From: Amycolatopsis jejuensis
Lineage (GTDB): Bacteria > Actinomycetota > Actinomycetes > Mycobacteriales > Pseudonocardiaceae
DNA: 64,000 nucleotides
Reading direction: 5' to 3'
Assembly (NCBI RefSeq): GCF_000717335.1
Contig: NZ_JNYZ01000002.1
Coordinates: 124,001-188,000, forward strand
Shown: positions 48,388 to 56,277 of the stretch, piece by piece
Numbering within the stretch: position 1 is the stretch's first letter
Layout of the letters: the number at the start of each line of letters is the position of its first letter
Made by a program: the position numbers and the translations under genes
Notes under the pieces: model-generated
Told to the model about the DNA's origin: nothing
What the model saw: the letters and a program-made list of their open reading frames with translations, nothing else
The model's database searches: none

Positions 48388-49860
48388 TCACGCTTCCTTG
48401 ACTGCGCCCGCGCCGATGTTGACGCCGTTCGCCGGATGGGCGTGAATCAGCGCCCGCGCGAGGCGGGGGAGCGCACTCGCGAGCTGATGCTCGGCCGCAT
48501 GGGCGATGCCGTGCGCCTCGGCGAGCGACCGCTGCGGATCGACGGACACCTCTGCCTCCGCGGCGAGCGTGTGCCCGATCCAGCGCAGCCGGATGCTGTC
48601 GACGGTGACCACGCCCGGCGTGTCGGCGAGCGCGTGCTCGGCGTCGTCGACGAGATGCGGGTCGACGGCGTCGAGCAGCCGGCCGAACACCTCGCGGGCC
48701 GCGTCGCGGAGGACCACGAGGATCGTGACCGTGATGAGCAGCCCGACGACCGGGTCCGCCCACGTCCAGCCCACCATCGCCCCACCCGCCGCGAGCACGA
48801 CGCCGAGGCTGGCGAACCCGTCGGTCCGCGCATGCAGCCCGTCCGCGACGAGCGCCGCCGACCCGATCCGCCGCCCAGTCCGAATCCGGTACCGCGCGAC
48901 GAGCTCGTTGCCCACGAACCCGACAACCCCGGCCAGCGCAACCCACCCGGCGCCGGTCATCGCCCGCGGGTACAGCAGCCGGTCGACGGCTTCCCACCCG
49001 GCCAGCAGCGCAGACGCCGCCATGACGAGCAGAATCACGAGCCCGGCGAGGTCCTCGGCGCGCCCGAGCCCGTGCGTGAACCGCCGCGTGGCAGCCCGCC
49101 GAGCAAGCAGAAACGCGACAGCGAGCGGCACGGCGGTGAGCGCGTCGGCGAAGTTGTGCAGCGTATCGCCGAGCAACGCAACCGACCCGGTAAACCCGAC
49201 GACGACAAGCTGCACCACCGCGGTGACGACCAACCCGCCGAAGGAGAGCCACAACGCCCGCATCCCACTGCGACTCGCCTCGAGCGCATCGTCGACGAGA
49301 TCCGCCGATTCATGCGAATGCGGGGTGAGGGCATGGCGGATCGCGGCCAAGGGATTGCGGCGCGGGTGGGGGTGGTGATTGTTTTGCCCGTGCCCGTGCC
49401 CGTGCCCGTGCCCGTGCCCGTGCCCGTGCCCGTGCCCGTCTTCGCGCTGAGGTTCGTGCCTGGGCCGAGGTTCGTCATCGTGCCCGTGCCCGTGTCGAGG
49501 TTCGTCGTCGTGCTGGTGCCCGTGCCCGTGCCGAGGTTCGTGCCCGTGCTGAGGTTCGTCGTGCTGGTTGTTGTGCACGCTTTGGCCTTCGTTGGCGTGC
49601 TCGTGCGCCTGCTCCCCGTCGGGCGCATCCACCGCATCCACGGGGCGCCCGCGATCGTGGGCAGGGTGCAGCTCCACTCCGGGCCCATCGCCTCGCCGCC
49701 GACCGTGATCGCGGTCGCTTGAGCGCTCGGGCCGACGCTCGCTGCCGCGCCCGTGGTTGCGCTCGCTCTCGGTGCCGGGGCGGAGCTCGGCTCCGGCGGG
49801 GTGCGGGCGGGGTCCGCCGTTGTGCTGCCTGGGGTCGTGGCCGCCGCTGGTGGACGTCAT
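48388..49860 (-). CDS. CDF metal exporter with long His-rich N-terminal tail
   Basis: 490 residues. The first ~175 are cytoplasmic and extremely rich in His, Gly, Asp and Arg, including an (His-Gly) run from nine TGCCCG units. The transporter core starts near residue 190 (ALWLSFGGLVVTAVVQLVVV), with metal-site motifs GDTLHNFADAL and ADGLHARTDGF, and a C-terminal domain (SIRLRWIGHTLAAEAEVSVD). Such tails buffer Zn, Ni or Co. Divergent from an NmtR-like sensor whose operator lies between them. Confidence 0.92.
   Translation of the reverse strand: MTSTSGGHDPRQHNGGPRPHPAGAELRPGTESERNHGRGSERRPERSSDRDHGRRRGDGPGVELHPAHDRGRPVDAVDAPDGEQAHEHANEGQSVHNNQHDEPQHGHEPRHGHGHQHDDEPRHGHGHDDEPRPRHEPQREDGHGHGHGHGHGHGHGHGQNNHHPHPRRNPLAAIRHALTPHSHESADLVDDALEASRSGMRALWLSFGGLVVTAVVQLVVVGFTGSVALLGDTLHNFADALTAVPLAVAFLLARRAATRRFTHGLGRAEDLAGLVILLVMAASALLAGWEAVDRLLYPRAMTGAGWVALAGVVGFVGNELVARYRIRTGRRIGSAALVADGLHARTDGFASLGVVLAAGGAMVGWTWADPVVGLLITVTILVVLRDAAREVFGRLLDAVDPHLVDDAEHALADTPGVVTVDSIRLRWIGHTLAAEAEVSVDPQRSLAEAHGIAHAAEHQLASALPRLARALIHAHPANGVNIGAGAVKEA
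49385..49438. repeat. Hexanucleotide tandem repeat (TGCCCG)9 inside the CDF gene
   Basis: Nine perfect units, encoding alternating His and Gly on the minus strand; more scattered units occur to 49540. Changes in copy number would change the number of His residues without shifting the frame. Confidence 0.9.
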
Positions 49861-49881
49861 GACGTGAGGCTAACAGAACGA

Positions 49882-49919
49882 ATGAAGATGTGTTCATGTG
49901 TCCTGGGGTGCTCTAGTCT
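49882..49919 (+). promoter_or_regulatory. Operator and promoter between the CDF exporter and nmtR-like gene
   Basis: ATGAAGATGTGTTCAT (49882-49897) is an imperfect dyad like the ATGAACA-N2-TGTTCAT sites of NmtR/SmtB-type repressors. Its right arm TGTTCA acts as the -35; a 17-bp spacer leads to TAGTCT (49914-49919), which ends six bases before the ATG at 49926. A repressor bound here would block both genes. Confidence 0.65.
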
Positions 49920-49925
49920 CCTTCC

Positions 49926-50300
49926 ATGGGACACGGGGTGCAGGGGCGCCACGGCCCGGCCGCGCCGCTCGATGCTGCCTCGGCCGCTGCCGTCGCGACG
50001 ACGTTGCAGGCGCTGGCCACTCCGAGCCGGCTCTTGATTTTGAGCGCGCTGCGCGAGGAGTCCATGGCGGTGAGCGACCTGGCGGACGCGGTCGGCATGG
50101 AGCAGTCCGCCGTGTCGCACCAGTTGCGCCTCTTACGGAACCTGGGGCTGGTCGTCGGCACTCGGGACGGGCGCCGGATCGTCTACGCGCTCTATGACAC
50201 GCACGTCGCCCAGTTGCTCGACGAAGCCGTCTACCACAGTGAGCACCTTCGCCTCGGCTACTCGGATCGACGGGACGGTGGCGCGAGTATCCGGGCGTAA
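49926..50300 (+). CDS. NmtR/KmtR-like Ni/Co-sensing ArsR regulator
   Basis: 124 residues. Winged helix with MEQSAVSHQLRLLRNLGLV and wing DGRRIVYALYD; the C-terminal helix DTHVAQLLDEAVYHSEHLRLG carries the D-x-H and H-x2-H pattern of the Ni/Co sites of NmtR and KmtR. The extra N-terminal HG/H residues (MGHGVQGRH) also match the NmtR metal-binding arm. Likely repressor of the divergent CDF gene. Confidence 0.88.
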   Translation: MGHGVQGRHGPAAPLDAASAAAVATTLQALATPSRLLILSALREESMAVSDLADAVGMEQSAVSHQLRLLRNLGLVVGTRDGRRIVYALYDTHVAQLLDEAVYHSEHLRLGYSDRRDGGASIRA

Positions 50301-50356
50301 CTGACCCAGGTGGGCGGCTGCGCAGCGGCCTCTCCAGGGGCGCCTCCTCGCTAAGT

Positions 50357-50402
50357 GGACACGTGTCCGCTATGGTGGACCTCAGCAACCGGACAGGTGT
50401 CC
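50357..50402. promoter_or_regulatory. Twin operators upstream of the SDR gene
   Basis: GGACACGTGTCC (50357-50368, perfect palindrome) and GGACAGGTGTCC (50391-50402) are 34 bp apart centre to centre, with TATGGT (50371-50376) as a possible -10 between them. This is the kind of site used by TetR-family repressors of SDR genes, but no regulator gene adjoins. Confidence 0.6.
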
Positions 50403-50424
50403 GTATGAGTGCTTGGGGTTCGGA

Positions 50425-51165
50425 ATGTCTGTGGTCAACGGCAAGGTCGTCGCCATCACCGGGGCGAGCAGCGGCATCGGCGAGGCGACCGGGCGCCTGC
50501 TTGCGGAGCGGGGAGCCGCGGTGGTGCTCGGAGCGCGCCGGGCGGAGCGGCTCGACGCGCTCGTCGGAGAGATCCGGAGCGGGGGGGGTCGTGCGCTCGC
50601 CTGCGTCATCGACGTGACGCAGCGGGCGGATGTCGAACGGCTGGTGGAACGAGCCGTCGAGGAATTCGGGCGGCTCGATGTGCTGGTGAACAATGCCGGG
50701 ATCAGCAAGATCGGTCCTCTCTCGGACGGTGATGTGGACGGTTGGTCGGCGATGATCGACGTGAACGTCCGCGGGGTACTGCACGGGATCGCGGCTGCGC
50801 TTCCGGTCTTTCGGAGGCAGGGGCGGGGGCATCTGGTGACGACGGTGTCGACTGCGGGCTTGAAGATCGTGCCTGCGCAGGCCGTGTACGCGGGCACGAA
50901 AAACGCTGTGCGCACCATCCTGGAAGGCCTGCGCCAGGAATCGACGGACGGCGTTGTCCGGACGACGTCGGTGTCGCCAGGCTTCGTCCGCACGGAATTG
51001 GCCGACTCCATCGACAACGCGGAGGAGCGCGAACAGATCCGGCGCAAGGTCGAGGAATTCGCGCTTGACCCGGCCGCGGTCGCGCGTGCGATCGCCTTCG
51101 CCATCGAACAGCCTGACGACGTGGAGATCGGCGACATCACGATCCGGCCGACCGTGCAGAACTAG
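50425..51165 (+). CDS. Short-chain dehydrogenase/reductase
   Basis: 246 residues. Classical SDR: cofactor loop ITGASSGIGEA, NNAG near 87, catalytic Ser in TTVSTAG, and Y-x3-K in YAGTK. The closest relatives are the clavaldehyde-dehydrogenase-like/YdfG-like NADP reductases of actinobacteria; the substrate is unknown. Control by the twin palindromes upstream is likely. Confidence 0.9.
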   Translation: MSVVNGKVVAITGASSGIGEATGRLLAERGAAVVLGARRAERLDALVGEIRSGGGRALACVIDVTQRADVERLVERAVEEFGRLDVLVNNAGISKIGPLSDGDVDGWSAMIDVNVRGVLHGIAAALPVFRRQGRGHLVTTVSTAGLKIVPAQAVYAGTKNAVRTILEGLRQESTDGVVRTTSVSPGFVRTELADSIDNAEEREQIRRKVEEFALDPAAVARAIAFAIEQPDDVEIGDITIRPTVQN

Positions 51166-51534
51166 CAGTCGTTGTTACGTCCTATCTTGGCCTCCTGTCA
51201 GGTTTGGTTGATGGCGCTGGCTGGTGCTTCGTCGTGGGCTGGCTGATCGGGCGAAACTGCTTGGAGGTAAGCCGATTGCTACTGCACCATCTGTTGGTGT
51301 CGCCGAATAGCGTTGTGTCGCAGGAAAGTTCCATGTGGCAAGTGGAGCCAGTCGTCGTGGCGGGGCCGGTCGTCCGGCAGCACGGGCGCGTCTCGCGAGA
51401 TGGTGCGGGCGCAACCGTACTAGCGCTCCCGTGCGGTGCTCGACCGGTCCGGGCTCGTCGATCGCGGTTCTCGGCAATGGGCTTCTTCTCCTTTCACGGT
51501 AAAGGAAATCGCAGGCAAGGGGATGCAGGCGGGG
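51166..51534. other. Gap without recognisable content
   Basis: 369 bp, slightly lower in GC than the surroundings, between the convergent SDR and SSB genes. No gene with RBS and family features, no strong repeat or hairpin seen. Short frames on both strands look random. Confidence 0.6.
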
Positions 51535-51981
51535 TCAGAAGGGTGGTTCCGCTCCGGCGGCGACCAGTGGGGATTCCCATTGGTTGTCCGAGCCGGTGCG
51601 TTGTCCGCTGTTCTCCCGGCTGACCTTCGACACCTTCGCGGTGGCGTAGCGCAATGACGCGCCCATCTCGTCCACCTGCAGGTCGATCACCGTTCTCCGT
51701 TCGCCTTCCCGGGTTTCGTACGAACGCTGGCGCAAGCGGCCCTGGACGATGACTCTTGCGCCACGGGTGAGGCTTTCGGCGACGTTTTCGGCGGGCCCGT
51801 TCCACCAGCTGCAGCGGAGGAAGAGCGGGTCGCCGTCTTTGAATTCGGCGGCTTGGCGGTCGTAGGTGCGGGGCGTGCTTGCGACGGTGAAGTTGACGAC
51901 GGCTGAACCTGAGGGCGTGAAGGTGAGTTCGGGGTCGGCGGTGAGGTTGCCGACGACGGTGACGAGGGTTTCTCCGGCCAT
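51535..51981 (-). CDS. ssb: Single-stranded DNA-binding protein (paralogue)
   Basis: 148 residues, starting [21 protein letters not shown]. The OB fold is complete ([52 protein letters not shown]). The C-terminal tail is very short and lacks the Gly-rich linker of the housekeeping SSB; the tip AGAEPPF keeps only the final Pro-Phe with one acidic residue. This is likely a secondary SSB (SsbB-like, for competence, sporulation or stress). Confidence 0.88.
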   Translation of the reverse strand: MAGETLVTVVGNLTADPELTFTPSGSAVVNFTVASTPRTYDRQAAEFKDGDPLFLRCSWWNGPAENVAESLTRGARVIVQGRLRQRSYETREGERRTVIDLQVDEMGASLRYATAKVSKVSRENSGQRTGSDNQWESPLVAAGAEPPF

Positions 51982-52317
51982 GGGGGTACTCCTTGGTTCG
52001 GGGCGGGTCCGGGGTGGGCACCGCCTGCAGGAACCAGGAGACCATCCGGGTACGACAATTTCCGGGGCTGCCGGGGTCACTCCATCGGGTGGTACCGGAT
52101 CCGGGCCGATCTTTTGTCCGCTCTTCCGGGACCGGGAACGGCGGCCACGTGGCGGTGGTGGCCGGGATTTCGTTGGCGGAGAAGAGGATTGGCGGGGGAG
52201 TGGAAGGCATGGATCATGGCGATCGGTGCGAGAAGCCCAGGTATCCGCGACGGATCGAAGAACGAGCCTTGGTGAGCAAAACGTGGACGAAGCGACGAGT
52301 TCAGCGGAGAACGACGT
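51982..52317. other. Gap between the SSB gene and the EamA gene
   Basis: 336 bp. It should hold the ssb promoter (reading left). I see no further gene that I can support; a rightward frame through it has no RBS and overlaps the EamA gene. Confidence 0.5.
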
Positions 52318-53217
52318 CTACCTCATTCCCGAACAGGACGACGCGTCAGCGCAAGGAGGGGAAGAGCGTGGAGAACCGACAGCGCCCCCGACCCGGCGGT
52401 TTGCCACCACCGCCGCGATCAGGGCGAGCGCGAGACCTGCGCCGGTGAGGACGGTGAACGGCTCGTCGAACAAGGCCGCGCCCCACACCGAGGTCACGGG
52501 TGCGATCAGGAACATCAAGCTGTTCACCGCAGTGACGCCGATTCGGTCCACGAGCAGCCAATACAGCCCGTACCCGCCGAAGGTCGCCAGCACGATCAGC
52601 CATGCCAGGGCGAGCCAGAATCGTCCGGACGCGGGCGGCGCAGCAGTACCGGTCGCCACTGCCAGGATGGTGAACACCACCGCGGACGTCAGGCAATGGA
52701 TGGCCAGCGCACGCAGCGGTGGAACCGGGATTGACGCGCGCCGCTCGAGGACGGTCGACGCGACCAGTCCGAGCATGCCTCCGAACGGGATCAGGTAGGC
52801 CCATGCGGGTGCCTGCGAACCGGCGTCGGACCAGCTGACCATTGCAACGCCGGCGAGTCCCAGCGCCAGGCCGCCCCATTGCCGTCCGGTTGCGGTCGCG
52901 CCGAGCAGCGGGCCGGCGAGCGCGGCTGCGACGAGTGGCTGGACGCCGTCGATGAGCGCGGTCGTTCCGGTGCTCACGCCCTCGCCGATGGCCCAGTAGA
53001 CGGTCAGCAGGTACCCCGCCTGTGACAGCAGGCCGATGAGGACGTGCCGCCCGAACTCGCGGTACGACGTCGAACCGCGGCGCAGGAACGGGGTGAGCAG
53101 CAGTGCCAAGGGGACGAACCGCCACATCAGCACGGTGGGGACGGCTGCGTCCGCTGCACCGAGCTTCGCGCCGATGAACCCCGACGACCAGCAGACCACG
53201 AAGAGGGCGGCCAGCAT
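52318..53217 (-). CDS. EamA/DMT-family transporter
   Basis: 299 residues, about ten membrane helices in two EamA repeats (LAALFVVCWSSGFIGAKLGA at the start, LALGLAGVAMVSWSD after the first repeat, LVDRIGVTAVNSLMFLIAPV in the second). Drug/metabolite exporter family. ATG 53217 is chosen because the longer form would begin inside a palindromic operator; TATAGT in that operator fits a -10 close to this ATG. Controlled by the divergent TetR. Confidence 0.85.
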   Translation of the reverse strand: MLAALFVVCWSSGFIGAKLGAADAAVPTVLMWRFVPLALLLTPFLRRGSTSYREFGRHVLIGLLSQAGYLLTVYWAIGEGVSTGTTALIDGVQPLVAAALAGPLLGATATGRQWGGLALGLAGVAMVSWSDAGSQAPAWAYLIPFGGMLGLVASTVLERRASIPVPPLRALAIHCLTSAVVFTILAVATGTAAPPASGRFWLALAWLIVLATFGGYGLYWLLVDRIGVTAVNSLMFLIAPVTSVWGAALFDEPFTVLTGAGLALALIAAVVANRRVGGAVGSPRSSPPCADASSCSGMR

Positions 53218-53229
53218 GCCGCGCCGAAC

Positions 53230-53275
53230 TATACCGATCGGTATACCCATACGGGCGACTATACAGATCGGTCTA
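53230..53275. promoter_or_regulatory. Twin TetR operators
   Basis: TATACCGATCGGTATA (53230-53245, perfect) and TATACAGATCGGTCTA (53260-53275, imperfect) are exactly 30 bp apart. The first covers a -10 for the EamA gene, the second touches TACACT (53274-53279), which ends six bases before the tetR ATG. Confidence 0.75.
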
Positions 53276-53285
53276 CACTCGGGGC

Positions 53286-53903
53286 ATGACTTCCGCGATC
53301 GACTGGACGCCGAAAGCCCGTGCGGTGCTCGAAGCTGCGTCGGAACTGTTCTATGAGCACGGGATCCACGCGGTCGGCGTCGACGTGATCGCCGAGCATG
53401 CCGGGGTCACGAAGAAGACGCTCTACGACCGGTTCGGGTCGAAGGAGCGGCTGGTCGTCGAGTACCTGCTGGCTCGGGATGCGCGGTGGCGGGAGTTTCT
53501 GGAACGGCGGCTCGAGGACGCCGGTCCGCTGGCACGTGACCGGCTCGCGGCAGCCTTTGCCGCTTCTGCTGTGTGGGCGCGGAAGCACGGCGGAAAGGGG
53601 TGCAGCATGATCAACGCGCACGCGGAGATCAGTGATCCGGCGCATCCGGCTCATGCGGTCCTGATCGGGCAGAAGCGGTGGATGCTCGAGTTTTTCACCG
53701 GGCTGGCGGAGTCGGCGGGGGTGGCCGAGCCCGGGCGGGCCGGGGAGCGGATCATGCTGGTGCACGAGGGTGCGTTGGTGATGGCGGGCATGCGGGTGGC
53801 GGAGGACGTCTTCGCGCGTGCAGCGGAAACCGCGGCGGCGTTACTGAACCTTGCCATCGCCCCGGGCGCGAAGGACAAACCGTCCACTGACGGGCAGAAA
53901 TGA
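53286..53903 (+). CDS. TetR-family repressor
   Basis: 205 residues. HTH at about 10-55 (ARAVLEAASELFYEHGIHAVGV, then AGVTKKTLYDRFGSKERLVVEYL). The C-terminal helical domain includes GCSMINAHAEISDPAHPAH, as in AcrR-like regulators. The message is probably leaderless. It should repress itself and the EamA exporter through the two operators; an exported toxic compound is the likely inducer. Confidence 0.9.
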   Translation: MTSAIDWTPKARAVLEAASELFYEHGIHAVGVDVIAEHAGVTKKTLYDRFGSKERLVVEYLLARDARWREFLERRLEDAGPLARDRLAAAFAASAVWARKHGGKGCSMINAHAEISDPAHPAHAVLIGQKRWMLEFFTGLAESAGVAEPGRAGERIMLVHEGALVMAGMRVAEDVFARAAETAAALLNLAIAPGAKDKPSTDGQK

Positions 53904-53916
53904 TGCAATGAAAGAA

Positions 53917-53956
53917 CACGGCCGACCCGTCCGATGGTACCGGAGGGCCGGCCGTG
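53917..53956. terminator. Bidirectional terminator between tetR and the permease gene
   Basis: CACGGCCG pairs with CGGCCGTG at the far end; additional CCC/GGG pairs inside lengthen the stem. It lies between two convergent genes. Confidence 0.6.
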
Positions 53957-53998
53957 CCGGTGCCGCGCTCGCAGGGGTGGGGGAACGCGGCCTCTCGC

Positions 53999-55390
53999 TC
54001 AGGCGTTGGTGCGCGCCTGTTGCCTACGGGATACCAGCCGCCAGCCCAGTGCCAGGACGACCGCGATCACCGGGATCGAGTAGAACGCGATTTTCTCGGC
54101 CCCGTCGGAGAAACCCATCAGGATGACGACCAGCGCCAGGAACCCGAGCGTCGCCCAGCCGGTGTACGGTGCGCCGGGCATGCGGTAGCTGGGGCGTTCG
54201 AGCTCGCCGCGCAAAGCGGCCTGGCGCATGCGCATCTGGGAGAACACCAGGGTTGCCCACGTGACCACCACGCCGAGTGACGCCACCGCGGTCGCGATGT
54301 CGAAGGCGTCCTTGGGGACCAGGTAGTTCAGCACGACCCCGAGCACGTATGCCACGGACGTGAAGAGAATGCCGCCGTACGGGACGTGCCGGGAGTTCAT
54401 CCGGCCGACGAACTTGGGGGCCTCGCCGTTGTCCGCGAGGGCGCGGAGGATGCGGCCGGTCGAGTAGAGACCCGAGTTGCACGAGGACAGCGCCGCGGTG
54501 AGGACGACTGCGTTCATCACGTCGCCGATCCCGCCGATGCCCAGCCGCGTGAAGACCGTGACGAACGGGCTTTCGCCGCCGTTGTAGAACGGCCACGGCA
54601 GCAGCATCGCCAGCAGCAGCACCGAACCGACGTAGAACACGCCGATCCGCCACACCACCCCGTTGATCGCCTTCGGCAGGACCTTGCGGGCGTCCTTCGT
54701 TTCGCCGGCGGCGATGCCGACGACCTCGATTGCGGAGTACGCGAACACGACCGCCTGCAGGGTCATGAGCGCAATGCCGATTCCGGCCGGGAAGAAGCCG
54801 CCGTGGTCGGTCAGGTTGTGCACGCCCGCGTTGGTGCCGCCGATGTTCGCGCCGGTGAAGACGAGCCCGACCGCGGTCACCAGGAACACGACGATCGCGA
54901 GCACCTTCACGACGGAGAACCAGAACTCCAGCTCACCGAACAGCTTGACGCTCACCAGGTTGACCGCCATCAGCACCCCGAGCGCGACGAGCGCGGTGAT
55001 CCACTGCGGAACGTCGGGGAGCCACTTGTGCACGTAGATCGCGACCGCGGTGATCTCCGCGATCCCGGTCATGGCCCAGTTCAGCCAGTACATCCAGCCG
55101 GACACGAAACCGGCCCACGGCCCGATGAACTTCCGCGCGTACGTCACGAAGCTGCCCGAACTGGGCTGGTGCAGCACGAGTTCGCCGAGCGCGCGCATCA
55201 CGAAGTAGGCCGCGATGCCGCACAGGGCGTAGGAGAGAACGAGCGAGGGCCCGGCCTCGTGGAGCCGTCCGCCTGCGCCGAGGAAAAGCCCGACCCCGAT
55301 CGCACCGCCGATCGCGATCATCTGCACCTGGCGGTTGCCGAGTGCCTTGGTGTAGTTGTCACCGTCTTTGGTGACCACTGTGGATTCCAT
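53999..55390 (-). CDS. Amino-acid permease (APC superfamily)
   Basis: 463 residues, twelve helices. The first helix IAIGGAIGVGLFLGAGGRL has the substrate-binding G-A-I-G-x-G-L pattern, followed by ALGELVLHQPSSGSFVTYAR, which is the consensus amphipathic segment of the AAT family (GabP, CycA, AnsP, ProY). Substrate within that family not determinable. Monocistronic. Confidence 0.9.
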   Translation of the reverse strand: MESTVVTKDGDNYTKALGNRQVQMIAIGGAIGVGLFLGAGGRLHEAGPSLVLSYALCGIAAYFVMRALGELVLHQPSSGSFVTYARKFIGPWAGFVSGWMYWLNWAMTGIAEITAVAIYVHKWLPDVPQWITALVALGVLMAVNLVSVKLFGELEFWFSVVKVLAIVVFLVTAVGLVFTGANIGGTNAGVHNLTDHGGFFPAGIGIALMTLQAVVFAYSAIEVVGIAAGETKDARKVLPKAINGVVWRIGVFYVGSVLLLAMLLPWPFYNGGESPFVTVFTRLGIGGIGDVMNAVVLTAALSSCNSGLYSTGRILRALADNGEAPKFVGRMNSRHVPYGGILFTSVAYVLGVVLNYLVPKDAFDIATAVASLGVVVTWATLVFSQMRMRQAALRGELERPSYRMPGAPYTGWATLGFLALVVILMGFSDGAEKIAFYSIPVIAVVLALGWRLVSRRQQARTNA

Positions 55391-56277
55391 GGTTGCGTGA
55401 CGCTAGCGGTACCCGGCCGAGTGACCAAGGACACCTAGGGAGGACTTAAGGTGTGCGACAGATCACGATGCCGAACCCGATGAATCGGACAACCTCGATT
55501 TGACAGCCCGATGCTGGTTTGGACCAGCGGGTACGGGTGGTGGAGTGTCCATTGTGGACGGGATGGCGCGGGGACTTTGGGGAACGCTGCGGTGGCCGCT
55601 GGGGCACCGGGGTTCCGGCTCCGGAGGGTGACCGGCTGGGGCGGGATAACTGGTTCGTGATCACCGGAACGAGCGGTGGTGCACTATGCACAGAAGTGAT
55701 TGGGTATACGCACTGGCGCGCCGGGGTGCGCGAGGAGGATCCGGCGGCGCCGCCGCCGACGCGGGGTGCGGCGGTGCCACCGGTGGCTGACGGAAGGGCC
55801 CGATGGCGGGGATGGCGGCAAGGACCCGGGAGCCGGGCGACGGGCGGGGCACAGGTCTGGGAACGGGCCGCGTGAGCCAGTCGGGTCCGGGGAGAGTGGC
55901 CGAGACTCAGGGGCGCAGCAACGTGTGCGGGCGAGACCCGATGACGGGCGTGGCAAAGACCCGGGGAACCGGCGATGCGCACCGGATGACGGCGGCGGAA
56001 AGAACCCGGAACCGGCAACGCGCGCCGGGCGAGGCCCGACGACGGCGGCGGGAAAGACCCGAAGCCCAGGCAATGAGTCGGATGGCTGCGACGGAAAGAA
56101 CCCGGGAACCGGCAATGCGCCTCGGATGACCCCCGTGGCAAGAATCCCGCAGCAGGCAATGCGCGCCGAGAAGCCCCGGTAACCGGGCCAAAGACCCAGA
56201 ACCACAACAACCATGCGCGGAAAGGGCCCGATGACGGCACAGATCGACCGGCAGGCAACCCTCACCGGGAGGGTCCG
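55391..56277. repeat. Intergenic region with degenerate ~45-60 bp tandem repeats
   Basis: 887 bp with no supportable gene. From about 55935 to 56190 at least five imperfect copies of a block run in tandem: a GATGACGGCGGCGG-like start, AAAGACCCGG or AAAGAACCCGG in the middle, and CCGGCAATGCGC at the end (examples at 55938, 55984, 56037, 56080, 56123). Earlier sequence (55741-55900) has weaker related copies. This resembles the 45.7-46.4 kb region in kind, but not in repeat sequence. It should also hold the promoters of both flanking genes. Confidence 0.65.

Noticed and set aside
49385..49438. CRISPR-like or minisatellite array
   Set aside because: The hexamers are contiguous without spacers and code for His-Gly within a CDF gene.
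51204..51623. Plus-strand frame after the SDR gene
   Set aside because: No RBS, no family signature, overlaps the 3' end of ssb antisense; not supported.
51866..52798. Plus-strand frame crossing ssb and the EamA gene
   Set aside because: Antisense to two well-supported genes and low in recognisable structure.
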